A DNA stretch of 64,000 nt, from the NCBI RefSeq assembly GCF_016827675.1, contig NZ_JAERJA010000003.1, forward strand, positions 1 to 64,000. Direction: 5' to 3'. Under the pieces are notes generated by a model. The model was not told the origin of the DNA and did no database searches. It saw only the letters and a list, made by a program, of their open reading frames with translations. Origin of the DNA: Nocardioides limicola (GTDB lineage: Bacteria > Actinomycetota > Actinomycetes > Propionibacteriales > Nocardioidaceae). Below, in pieces: positions 16,608-24,473 of the stretch; the stretch's first letter is position 1, and each line of letters begins with the position of its first letter. The translations under genes and the position numbers were made by a program.

Positions 16608-17347
16608 GCCTGACTCGTCTCGTGATCGCCACGCAACAACGCCACCGCAGGACCCAGTAGATACTCCGCCCGCCGCTCCGGCGCCAACCGAGCCAACGTC
16701 TCCATCACCTCCGCCACCACCCCCGGACGGTCATAGGTGAAGTCATACAAGAAGATCGACCCCTCACCCGGACGCCCATACAACGGCACCACCCCCCGCA
16801 CCCGCCGCCACGAATACGACGACGCACCCGGAACCCCCACAACCCGCACACCCGCAGGAGACTCCTCCACCCGCACCGCCACCAACTCATCCCACCGCAA
16901 CTCAGCATCAAAGATGTCCCCACGCACCCGCACCCCCGCCGGCGACAACACCGTGCACGGACGACGCCAAACGGCGCACAGATACGACCAAGCAACGGGA
17001 ACCGCGACAATCAGACCGGCCACGATAATGCCGGTGAGCACGGCGTTCGGTCGCTGGGAGAGTGCGACAACACCGGCGAGCGCGAGCAGGGCGAAAGCGG
17101 AAATCATGGCCACGTGCGTGGCGCGCCGATGCGACACGACGACTTCCCTTGCACTCGGTCGAACCCGCCGAGCTCTGGGCTGCCCCCGACGCCGACGCCA
17201 GGCCGACAACTCCAACACCCCGAGCGCTGCTGCGAAGCACAGTCCGACAACGGGGACGGCGAGCGACACATCGCCATCGATGTAGAGGAAAACGAAGAAC
17301 CCCGCCAAGGCAGTGCAGGCGACAGCAACGATCCAACCCACCTTCAC
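16604..17347 (-). CDS. membrane/PH-like paralogue, second gene of array
   Basis: A 247-residue member of the array. The likely start is the GTG at 17347 (VKVGW) after an AGGAGGGG tract; a longer reading to 17386 would add 13 residues. The variable N-terminal half contains hydrophobic pairs (IVAVACTALAGFFVFLY; SAFALLALAGVVALS) separated by a very basic segment (RRRRGQPRARRVRP). The constant C-terminal half differs from the others at only a few positions, for instance ELRWDELVAV instead of ELGWDELVAV. Confidence 0.7.
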   Translation of the reverse strand: MKVGWIVAVACTALAGFFVFLYIDGDVSLAVPVVGLCFAAALGVLELSAWRRRRGQPRARRVRPSAREVVVSHRRATHVAMISAFALLALAGVVALSQRPNAVLTGIIVAGLIVAVPVAWSYLCAVWRRPCTVLSPAGVRVRGDIFDAELRWDELVAVRVEESPAGVRVVGVPGASSYSWRRVRGVVPLYGRPGEGSIFLYDFTYDRPGVVAEVMETLARLAPERRAEYLLGPAVALLRGDHETSQA

Positions 17348-17391
17348 TGCGACCGCCCCTCCTGACCAACGAACTCCAACGCCCACACGAT

Positions 17392-18150
17392 TCAGGACTC
17401 CTGGATCGTCTCGTGGTCGCCACGCAACAACGCCACCGCAGGGCCCAGTAGATACTCCGCCCGCCGCTCCGGCGCCAACCGAGCCAACGTCTCCATCACC
17501 TCCGCCACCACCCCCGGACGGTCATAGGTGAAGTCATACAAGAAGATCGACCCCTCACCCGGACGCCCATACAACGGCACCACCCCCCGCACCCGCCGCC
17601 ACAAGTACGACGACGCACCCGGAACCCCCACAACCCGCACACCCGCAGGAGACTCCTCCACCCGCACCGCCACCAACTCATCCCACCCCAACTCAGCATC
17701 AAAGATGTCCCCACGCACCCGCACCCCCGCCGGCGACAACACCGTGCACGGGCGCCGCAACAGGGACAGCAGGTAACTCCATGCGAGGAACGGCGCCACG
17801 GGCGCGACGAGCAGGGCAAGGCTGCGGTACACAGGGTTGGCTACCGCGATGAGCGCCACAACAGCGCCCACCACACACGCCAACGCGCTCACGAGAAAGG
17901 CGAAGTGGGTCCCCCACTGATGCCGCAGGACCACCTCGCCGGCCTCCACCTGGACCCGCCGATTGGCGCGAGCCGAACGCGGCCGGTGAGTGCCTGATAT
18001 CGCAATGGGAACGAACACGCCAACGATGGAGCCTGCTAGAAGCATCGCCCAACCTTGCCCGCCCTGCCTCAGGTGGAAGAAGCCCAAGAAGAGAAGCATC
18101 GACATCCCAAACGCTGCGACGATCCACGCGTTGCGCGCCCACGGCTTCAA
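17392..18150 (-). CDS. membrane/PH-like paralogue, first gene of array
   Basis: A 252-residue member of the array. Translation seems to start at a TTG (18150) that overlaps the stop of the upstream secretion-substrate-like gene by four bases, so the two are coupled. The N-terminus (KPWARNAWIV) resembles that of the fourth copy, the membrane halves otherwise differ, and the C-terminal PH-like half is the constant one. Its position directly behind the large protein is what an immunity or anchoring partner would have, but this is inference. Confidence 0.7.
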   Translation of the reverse strand: MKPWARNAWIVAAFGMSMLLFLGFFHLRQGGQGWAMLLAGSIVGVFVPIAISGTHRPRSARANRRVQVEAGEVVLRHQWGTHFAFLVSALACVVGAVVALIAVANPVYRSLALLVAPVAPFLAWSYLLSLLRRPCTVLSPAGVRVRGDIFDAELGWDELVAVRVEESPAGVRVVGVPGASSYLWRRVRGVVPLYGRPGEGSIFLYDFTYDRPGVVAEVMETLARLAPERRAEYLLGPAVALLRGDHETIQES

Positions 18151-19487
18151 GACAACCCCCCTCCCAACCGGACGAGCTCCAAGGCGGACTCCGCGTCAGC
18201 GGCCGTCATGTCCTCACGGGCCATACTCAACCCCAGCGCCAACAGAGCCGCCTCGGTGACCAGCTTGGCGGCGCTTTCGGACACCGCCGACAAGATGAGC
18301 AAGACCAGCGCCCCTGCCGTCCCGAAGTCACCTGGCGCGGGCTTGTCAGCGGCTTCCTCGAAGTCCTCGGCGATGGTGAGCAGCCGCCCTTCAGCCTGCT
18401 TGATCCGGTCCGGATCCAGCCGCAACTCACGGGCGGAGACTCCGTGGCGGTCGCGCAGTTTCGCTAGGACTTCGGCTTCACGCCGCTGTGCCAACTGTTC
18501 CTGTTGGCCCCAGGCATCCCAGGCAGCGTCCACCCCGGCATCAGTCGTGGCACCGGCAAGCGCCGCTCCAAGAAGGGCCGTGCCGACCCTGACCCCGGGA
18601 TGGGGGATGACACTGGCCAGCCGGGCGACGGCCGTCGCAGCCCCCAGTGCAGCCCCCTGCGACGCGGCCGCCTGCGCCAGCGACTCCCCGCTCTGCCGGT
18701 CCGCATAGAGCCCGTGCGCCAATGCCAGAGCACCCAAGCCACCCACTCCCACGCGTACACCGCGGGGCAGTTTCGACTTCGCGTCCGCTGCAGCCGCCGC
18801 CCGGTCGGAGTCCAGGGCTTCGTCGATCAAGCCATACAGGTGGCCCGCATGCTGCGCCGGGTATCGTCCCGCACTCGTCAGCGCGGCTACATGGTCACGG
18901 CTCCGTTGGGCGTCGGCCAGGTGGCCCTTGGCGATCTCGGCCCACCGGGAGGAGTGCAGGTGCAGCGCTTCGGACGCACCCACCGACATCAGGTTCATGG
19001 TCAGGTTGATCAACTCGGCACTCACCCCGCGAGATGCCTCCGCCGTGCCCTCGAACGCGATCCGCCAGTCAGTGACGACCTCCTCATACTCAGCGACCGC
19101 CTTGTCCCAGGCGGCCACCAGCGCCGGATCACCGGAAGCGGGTGGCAGCACTCCGTCGTCGGTGAGCGTGAGTCCCGCCAACTGCGCCTCGGTCCGGATC
19201 CGCAGCAGTTGCTGGTTCGACGTGCGAAGGGCCACACCCAGCGCGGCCACGTGTCGGCCCGCGGACTTGGCCACCTCGGCGAACCCATCCGCAGCCCGGG
19301 CCAGTTCCTTCGCCCTGAGTCCGAACAGTTCACCCGCCTCGCTCGCGAAAGCCAGGGCCAGGGCGATGCGCTCACCCACGACAGCGTCCGCGAACTCCGT
19401 CGCGGCGGGTGTCACCCGATCAGCCATGAAAGCGTCCACAGCGTGGAAGTCCTCGGGCCGGCCCGGCAGCCTGGTCCGCAACATCAT
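18147..19487 (-). CDS. large helical secretion-substrate-like protein
   Basis: A 446-residue protein; the ATG at 19487 has GGAGG six bases upstream. The first 200 residues look like a helical hairpin of the WXG100/LXG-effector type (FHAVDAFMADRV, then long Ala-rich helices). A central glycine/alanine-rich hydrophobic segment (RVGVGGLGALALAHGLY; GAALGAATAVARLASV) and a second helical region with LLILSAVSESAAKLV follow. No C-terminal nuclease motif is evident. It heads the operon with the four membrane paralogues and overlaps the first by four bases. A type VII-like effector or an envelope structural protein are both possible. Confidence 0.55.
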   Translation of the reverse strand: MMLRTRLPGRPEDFHAVDAFMADRVTPAATEFADAVVGERIALALAFASEAGELFGLRAKELARAADGFAEVAKSAGRHVAALGVALRTSNQQLLRIRTEAQLAGLTLTDDGVLPPASGDPALVAAWDKAVAEYEEVVTDWRIAFEGTAEASRGVSAELINLTMNLMSVGASEALHLHSSRWAEIAKGHLADAQRSRDHVAALTSAGRYPAQHAGHLYGLIDEALDSDRAAAAADAKSKLPRGVRVGVGGLGALALAHGLYADRQSGESLAQAAASQGAALGAATAVARLASVIPHPGVRVGTALLGAALAGATTDAGVDAAWDAWGQQEQLAQRREAEVLAKLRDRHGVSARELRLDPDRIKQAEGRLLTIAEDFEEAADKPAPGDFGTAGALVLLILSAVSESAAKLVTEAALLALGLSMAREDMTAADAESALELVRLGGGLS

Positions 19488-19572
19488 CTGACACCTCCGA
19501 GATAGGTGCCACGATCGTAGTGCGCCAGGCCGCCCACACTCTGTCTCTATCCACAACATCGCACCCGCCGGA

Positions 19573-20178
19573 CTAGCGAGGTGCGGATGAGTGGCGCCGC
19601 ATCACCAGTCGCGGGAACCCACTGAACTCGAAGCCCGCGTCCGCGGCCTTGGTGAAGCCCGCACCTTCGAAGAGTGCCCGAGTGCCGACGTACGCCATCG
19701 TCTTGTGCACCGACTCCCCCTGGTTGTCCACCGGGTAGCCCTCGATGATCTCCGCGCCACAGGCGGTCGCATGCTCCACCGCCCCGGCCAGCAGGGCGTG
19801 GGTGATGCCGCGCCCACGGTGCCCGCCTCGGGTGTGGAAGCACCACACGCTCCACACCGGTTCGTCGTCCAGATGAGGGATCTTGCTGTTCGCCCTGGCG
19901 AAACTGTTGAGCTCCGCCCGCGGAGCGACGCCGGCCCAACCGACCGGGGTGTCACCGTCATAGGCGAGTACGCCGGGAGCCAGCGGGCCCGCGCACAACT
20001 GGCGCACGTACTCGCCCCTGGCCGGACCGATCAACTCGCGATTCAGCGCCGAAGGGATCCGGTAGGACAGGCACCAGCACACGTTCGCGTCCGGCCGTCG
20101 CGGCCCGATCACCGCCGCCACGTCCGCGAACACATCCGCCGGCCGCACCTGGAAGTCCATGCTCCGATCGTGCCTCAT
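19573..20178 (-). CDS. GNAT-family N-acetyltransferase
   Basis: A 201-residue acetyltransferase. The acetyl-CoA binding motif A is seen as WSVWCFHTRGGHRGRGITHALL (in which R-G-G-H-R-G-R-G is the pyrophosphate loop), followed by the helix GAVEHATACGAEIIEGYP. The ATG at 20178 overlaps the stop of the NERD-helicase gene by four bases, which favours coupled translation; an ATG at 20160 is a second candidate. The closest relatives I recall are GNATs annotated only as acetyltransferases. Substrate unknown. Confidence 0.8.
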   Translation of the reverse strand: MRHDRSMDFQVRPADVFADVAAVIGPRRPDANVCWCLSYRIPSALNRELIGPARGEYVRQLCAGPLAPGVLAYDGDTPVGWAGVAPRAELNSFARANSKIPHLDDEPVWSVWCFHTRGGHRGRGITHALLAGAVEHATACGAEIIEGYPVDNQGESVHKTMAYVGTRALFEGAGFTKAADAGFEFSGFPRLVMRRHSSAPR

Positions 20179-21815
20179 ACACCGAGCCGTGTGGCCACCT
20201 CCTGGCCGCCGACCGCACGCACCAGCGCCGGATCCCCCACGACCACCAACTGGTCGGTGGCCCGGGACATGCCGACGTACAACTTCTCTCGGGCCCGCTC
20301 CCCGTCGCCGAACCCGTTCAGGCACAGCACCACGACCTTGCGCTCCAGCCCCTTGCAGCCGAGCACATGGCCGTAGAACACCTGATCCGGGTCCCAGTAG
20401 CTGCGCCAGTAGCCGTCCTGGCCGCCCGACTCGGTGCGGGCGATCTGCTCCGGATGCCGAGCCCCGGTGGTGAGCAGGCACAGGTGTGCCGGCGCCCACC
20501 CCTCGTCGAGCAGTCGATCGATCTCGTCGTCGGCGGCGTCGAGGGCCGCATCGCTGCCGATGAATCGCACCTGCGGGCCCTCGCCGCCGCGTGCATACAT
20601 CCGGCTCGGCGCCATCGGCGCGAACACCTCATGGATCTGTCGGGTGTTGCGCAGGTTGTGGTCGAGCACCAGCGGCACCAGCTCCACCGGCGGCCGCCCG
20701 AAGCGGGCGAAGATCCGCTGATTCTCATCGGAGTAGACGTACACCCCACCCTCCTCCTCGTCGCGCAGCGCACCCAGGATCGGCCGCCACCAGGAGTCGG
20801 CGAAGTCCTGGGCCTCGTCCACGATCACCGCGTCGTACCGGTGCCCGTCAGCGAGGCCGGCCGCCAGTTCTGCCATCAAGTCAGGCAGCCCGGTCTCCCA
20901 GAAGTGTCCGTCCTCGCGGTTCCCGTCCGGGGCACCCCACTGGGAGCCGAACTCGTGGAACGTGCCCACGAACGCCGGCCGCTCCCGCCGCCGCCAGGAC
21001 GCCACCTGGCGCTTCAGATGCTCGGCCAGCCCGATCGAGTAGCACAGCAGCGCCACCCGCTGCGGTGCCCGGCCGCCGCGCCCCAGCGTCAACTCCTTGG
21101 CCTGCTGCAACGCCAGTACGGTCTTGCCGCTGCCCGCCCCACCGCGCACCTCGACGCGCGGCAGCAGTCGGGTCACCCGCAGCAGGGTCGCCTGCTCCTG
21201 GGTGAGCCGGTCCGCGGTCGCCTCGCGACCCTCAGCCTCGGCCACCGGGTCGTACGGCGTCGGGGTGCCGGTGAGGATGTCCACGATCGCGGTCACGTCG
21301 TCGTACGACGGCGCTCGTTGTCCGTGGTTGAGGTCGGCGCCGTTGCGGCGTACCCGCGCCGCAAGCGACCCCAGGTCGTCGCGGTCGTGAAGGGCCCAGC
21401 GTGGCAGTTCGGGCACCGCGAACTCGGCAGCGAAGCTCGCGTGCGGCGCTGCCACGCCGTGTGCCCAGGCCACCCGGGTGCGGCTCCCCCAGCGGGGGCT
21501 GCCCTCGACGTAGCGGCGCAGCGAGTACTTCGCATCGCGCGCCTGGGCGACCGGATTGATCCGAGTGTCGGCGCCACGACGCTTGATCCACCAACCGTCG
21601 TCGTACCAGACCGAGCCGCCCTTGACCTCCAGGACCACCACCCCGACATCGGGCATCAGCACCACCAGGTCGGCCTCGTGGTCCTTCGACTCATCGGTGA
21701 GGCGCAGGTTCGCCAGCAGCACGTCATCGGGGCCGAGCTCGTCACGCAGGCGCTCCCAGACCTGGCGCTCGGATTCGGTGGTGAAGGACGGCTGCTCCGG
21801 GATCAGCAGGGGCAT
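20175..21815 (-). CDS. NERD-domain UvrD/RecB-like helicase
   Basis: A 546-residue protein. The N-terminal 110 residues form a NERD (nuclease-related) domain with the core EADLVVLMPDVGVVVLEVKGG, i.e. the E-D-ExK pattern of PD-(D/E)XK-like nucleases. A superfamily-1 helicase follows: Walker A GGAGSGKT near residue 228, Walker B VIVDEAQDF near 335, and motif VI GMSRATDQLVVVGD near the end. Such proteins act on DNA ends and occur in repair and in defence islands. The GNAT gene is translationally coupled downstream. The start at 21815 (MPLLIPEQPSF) is chosen by length and by GAGG upstream. Confidence 0.85.
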   Translation of the reverse strand: MPLLIPEQPSFTTESERQVWERLRDELGPDDVLLANLRLTDESKDHEADLVVLMPDVGVVVLEVKGGSVWYDDGWWIKRRGADTRINPVAQARDAKYSLRRYVEGSPRWGSRTRVAWAHGVAAPHASFAAEFAVPELPRWALHDRDDLGSLAARVRRNGADLNHGQRAPSYDDVTAIVDILTGTPTPYDPVAEAEGREATADRLTQEQATLLRVTRLLPRVEVRGGAGSGKTVLALQQAKELTLGRGGRAPQRVALLCYSIGLAEHLKRQVASWRRRERPAFVGTFHEFGSQWGAPDGNREDGHFWETGLPDLMAELAAGLADGHRYDAVIVDEAQDFADSWWRPILGALRDEEEGGVYVYSDENQRIFARFGRPPVELVPLVLDHNLRNTRQIHEVFAPMAPSRMYARGGEGPQVRFIGSDAALDAADDEIDRLLDEGWAPAHLCLLTTGARHPEQIARTESGGQDGYWRSYWDPDQVFYGHVLGCKGLERKVVVLCLNGFGDGERAREKLYVGMSRATDQLVVVGDPALVRAVGGQEVATRLGV

Positions 21816-21956
21816 GCGCCTCAGCCTGCCAAAGAGGGCCGACACACGCGGCGGGTTCGCGGCCCATTGACCCTGTCCCGGACCGGTTCTAGCGTGGGAC
21901 TGCTCACCACCACCTCAGCCGAGGCGGCGTCCTGCACCCGAAGGAGGTCGAGCAGA

Positions 21957-22550
21957 ATGTTCATCCAAGTGATTCAAGGCATGTGCTCCCGCGAAGAGGA
22001 GCTTCACGAACTCGCCGACGAATGGCTCCGCGATCTCGCCCCAGAATCGGTGGGCTGGCTCGGTGGAACCTACGGTGTCACCGACGACGGCATGTTCATC
22101 GGAGTGGTCCGGTTCCAGTCCCGGGAGGCGGCGCTGGCCAACTCCGCCCGGCCCGAACAGGCCCGGTGGGCCGCCCGGCTGGCGGCGCTGTGCGACGGTC
22201 CGCTGGAGTTCCACGACTGCGACGACGTCACCTTGATGCTCGACGGCGGCTCCGACTCCGCCGGCTTCGTCCAGGTGATCCGAGGCAAGGTCGATGACCC
22301 TTCGAGGCTCAAGGCGATGATGGCCGACACCACGCTGCTCCACGAACTGCGGCCCGACATCGTCGGCGCCTCGCTGGCGATCGAACCCGACGGCACGTTC
22401 ACCGAGACGGTCGCCTTCACCGACGAGGCGAGCGCCCGTGCCGGCGAAGCCCAGGAACCACCCGCCCAGATCCAGGAGGAGTTGGCCTACGCGATGAAGG
22501 GAGCAACCTTCTTCGACCTGCACCACCCGTGGTTCGCGTCACCACGGTGA
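21957..22550 (+). CDS. duplicated dimeric alpha-beta barrel protein
   Basis: A 197-residue protein with an internal duplication: FIQVIQGMCSREEELHELAD (start) and FVQVIRGKVDDPSRLKAMMA (about residue 101) open two equivalent halves, each ending in a strand such as FIGVVRFQSREAA or FTETVAFTDEASA. This is the pattern of a tandem ABM-type ferredoxin-like fold. AAGGAGG lies nine bases before the ATG. The 3' end overlaps the next gene by 22 bases. The family often carries small-ligand or monooxygenase functions, but no activity can be read from the sequence. Confidence 0.6.
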   Translation: MFIQVIQGMCSREEELHELADEWLRDLAPESVGWLGGTYGVTDDGMFIGVVRFQSREAALANSARPEQARWAARLAALCDGPLEFHDCDDVTLMLDGGSDSAGFVQVIRGKVDDPSRLKAMMADTTLLHELRPDIVGASLAIEPDGTFTETVAFTDEASARAGEAQEPPAQIQEELAYAMKGATFFDLHHPWFASPR

Positions 22551-23422
22551 CCCACCACCGCCTCCGGAGCCGGGACCTGGTGGCCCGGCATGAGGCCAGC
22601 GGCCGCCGATTCACTGCGGCCGGGATCAGTAGCTTCACCCTCGACCAGGGCGAGGGTGAGGCGGTGCTCTGCCTGCACGGCGTACCTGCGTCGTCCTACC
22701 TCTACCGCGCACTGGTCCCGGCGCTCGCCGAGCGGGGCGTTCGGGCGCTGGCGTTCGACCTGCCCGGCTTGGGGCTGGCCGATCGGCCGGCCGACTTCGA
22801 CTACTCCTGGACCGGCCTCGGCGCGTGGGCGGCGGCGGCCGTGGACGCGCTGGGCCTGGGCCGTTTCCACCTGGTGGTGCACGACATCGGTGGGCCGGTC
22901 GGCTTCGAGCTCGCCGCCCGCACCCCGGACCGGGTCGCCTCGATGACGGTGCTCAACACCCTCGTCGAGGTCGACGGCTTCACCAAGCCGTGGGTGATGC
23001 GCCCGTTCGCGCTGCCGCTCATCGGGCCGGCGTACCTGGCCGCTCTGACCCGACCGGTCAGCCGGGTGATGATGCGCCGCCAAGGTGTCCTCGGACCGGT
23101 GCCGGGCGCCGAACTCGACGTGTACGTCGACCTGCTCAAGCGTGGCGACCGGGGCCGGGCGTTCCTGAGGATCATGCGTGGCTTCGAGACCACGGCGGCC
23201 AAGCAACGGGCGTACGCCGAGGTGCTGGCTCGACACCCCGCGCAGGTGATCTGGGGCGAGCACGATCCCACGTTGCGGCTCGACCCCTACGGGCTGGCCG
23301 CGCAACGGGCGACCGGGGCGCCGCAGATCCACCTGCTGCCGGGCAAGCACTTCCTGCCCGAGGACAACGCGCCCGCGATCGCCGACCTGGTGGCCCGCCT
23401 CGTGGAGGCGAACCCGGGCTGA
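22529..23422 (+). CDS. haloalkane-dehalogenase-like alpha/beta hydrolase
   Basis: A 297-residue hydrolase starting at a GTG inside the end of the preceding gene. HGVPASSYLYR is the oxyanion region; the nucleophile elbow VVHDIGGPVGFE carries Asp instead of Ser, as in haloalkane dehalogenases and epoxide hydrolases. The acid is likely the Asp in IWGEHDPTL and the base the His in LPGKHFLPED. An ester-forming Asp mechanism is therefore expected. The 22-bp overlap with the barrel protein suggests they are expressed together. Confidence 0.8.
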   Translation: MVRVTTVTHHRLRSRDLVARHEASGRRFTAAGISSFTLDQGEGEAVLCLHGVPASSYLYRALVPALAERGVRALAFDLPGLGLADRPADFDYSWTGLGAWAAAAVDALGLGRFHLVVHDIGGPVGFELAARTPDRVASMTVLNTLVEVDGFTKPWVMRPFALPLIGPAYLAALTRPVSRVMMRRQGVLGPVPGAELDVYVDLLKRGDRGRAFLRIMRGFETTAAKQRAYAEVLARHPAQVIWGEHDPTLRLDPYGLAAQRATGAPQIHLLPGKHFLPEDNAPAIADLVARLVEANPG

Positions 23423-23493
23423 GGCCCGGCCAGGTCGGCGATCAGGGAGGGAGATCTCGCGGCGGCGAGCCCCGTGACCCGCCGCCGGCGTCG

Positions 23494-23601
23494 TCACTGC
23501 AGGCAGTAGGCCTTGGCCCTCAGGTAGCTGGACGAGGCATTCTGGTTGGTGCCGAAGGCCCGCCAGCCATTGCCGTCCTTGTGGCTGCGCTGCTCCTGCA
23601 T
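23494..23601 (-). pseudogene. 35-codon frame resembling the C-terminus of a secreted protein
   Basis: An ATG at 23601 with AGGAG six bases upstream opens 35 codons ending GTNQNASSSYLRAKAYCLQ. This ending resembles the last strand of exported actinobacterial proteins that finish with a xAYAxC motif, but no signal peptide or the rest of the domain is present. It is best seen as a decayed fragment; a very small real gene is possible. The remainder of 23423-23671 shows nothing convincing. Confidence 0.3.
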
Positions 23602-23671
23602 CATCTGCTCCTGTCGTGGATGATCTACTTCCACACAGGAGTGGCCGACCGGCTTCCTGATACATCCGGTC

Positions 23672-24382
23672 TCAGCCGAGGGCGAGATCGCGCAACTCCC
23701 CCTGGTACGCCGCGTACGCCGCGCGCAGTTCGGCCCCGGGCCAATCCCCGGGCAGCAGGGTGCCCGGCAGCAGCGGGTCGGCGGCCAGGTGTCGCACGAG
23801 TTGGGCGGCCGCCGCCAGCCGTCGTGCCGGCTCGGACGTGCGGGTGAGCAGTTCGAGGAGGTCCCGGCCACGCCGGCTCCACTCGTTCAGGTCCCACAGG
23901 CCGCCCGCCAGTGTGGCGGCATCCCCATCGGGCCGGGCCGCGAAGGTGGCCAGCACCGGGTCACCGATCCCGGCGCGGCGCAGATTCGCCGGCCGGGTCC
24001 ACACCCCTTCGCGCAGTTCGGCCAGCCGATGTCGCGCCAGCCGCTCCCGCAGCGCGGCGCGTTCGGGGCCCGGTCGCCCCGAGACCACCACGACGGCCAT
24101 CTCCCAACTGCCGTCCCAGGGCCGCTCGGCATCCTCGACGCCTTCGTCCTGCCACCGCTGGCGGGCCGCCAACCGCTCCCCGAGCACGTAGTCGCCGTCG
24201 CTGCGCCGCAGGTCGCCGGCTGCGACCGCCCGCGACAGCGCCACCCGCAAGGTGGGGGCGGCGATCCCGAAGTGGGCGCCGGCCCGAATCAACTCCGCGG
24301 CACGCATCCGGTCCGGGTGCGAGCCCAGCATCAGACTGAGCACGACCGAACGCGCCGGCAGCGGGGCCAGGGCGACGGGCAT
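23672..24382 (-). CDS. PaaX-family transcriptional regulator
   Basis: A 236-residue regulator. It has an N-terminal winged helix (PARSVVLSLMLGSHPDRMRAA ... APTLRVALSRAVAAGDL), a central PaaX domain (RPWDGSWEMAVVVV) and a helical C-terminal domain (ELRAAYAAYQGELRDLALG). In the phenylacetate system PaaX binds phenylacetyl-CoA; here no paa genes are near. The gene is divergent from the AidB-like acyl-CoA dehydrogenase, with about 90 bases between starts, so it likely controls that gene in response to an acyl-CoA. An ATG at 24406 is an alternative start. Confidence 0.8.
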   Translation of the reverse strand: MPVALAPLPARSVVLSLMLGSHPDRMRAAELIRAGAHFGIAAPTLRVALSRAVAAGDLRRSDGDYVLGERLAARQRWQDEGVEDAERPWDGSWEMAVVVVSGRPGPERAALRERLARHRLAELREGVWTRPANLRRAGIGDPVLATFAARPDGDAATLAGGLWDLNEWSRRGRDLLELLTRTSEPARRLAAAAQLVRHLAADPLLPGTLLPGDWPGAELRAAYAAYQGELRDLALG

Positions 24383-24419
24383 GACCCCGATCCTGTCATG
24401 CAACATCTATGGACACAAC

Positions 24420-24438
24420 CGTTGCGATTCCTGTAACG
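24420..24438. promoter_or_regulatory. candidate operator between paaX-like and aidB-like genes
   Basis: CGTTGC at 24420-24425 and GTAACG at 24433-24438 form an inverted repeat (five of six pairs) with a 7-base spacer, 36 bases upstream of the acyl-CoA dehydrogenase start and in the divergent promoter region. It is a reasonable candidate for the PaaX-like regulator, judged by symmetry and position only. Confidence 0.35.
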
Positions 24439-24473
24439 TCCGTGGTCCAGCGCCGACCCACCCGAGGATTGCC

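Larger units (their letters stand above)
15045..17758. repeat. four 353-bp near-identical direct repeats
   Basis: The 3' halves of the four paralogous genes are copies of the same 353-bp block at 15045-15397, 15848-16200, 16615-16967 and 17406-17758. They differ by only a handful of substitutions and have no length differences, whereas the 5' halves differ strongly. Periods between copies are 803, 767 and 791 bp. The pattern points to recent duplication or gene conversion restricted to the part encoding the constant C-terminal domain. Confidence 0.92.

Noticed and set aside
15031..18150. Array of four similar genes as insertion sequences or transposon copies
   Set aside because: No transposase, terminal inverted repeats or target duplications; the repeated part lies inside coding sequence and all copies are in one operon.
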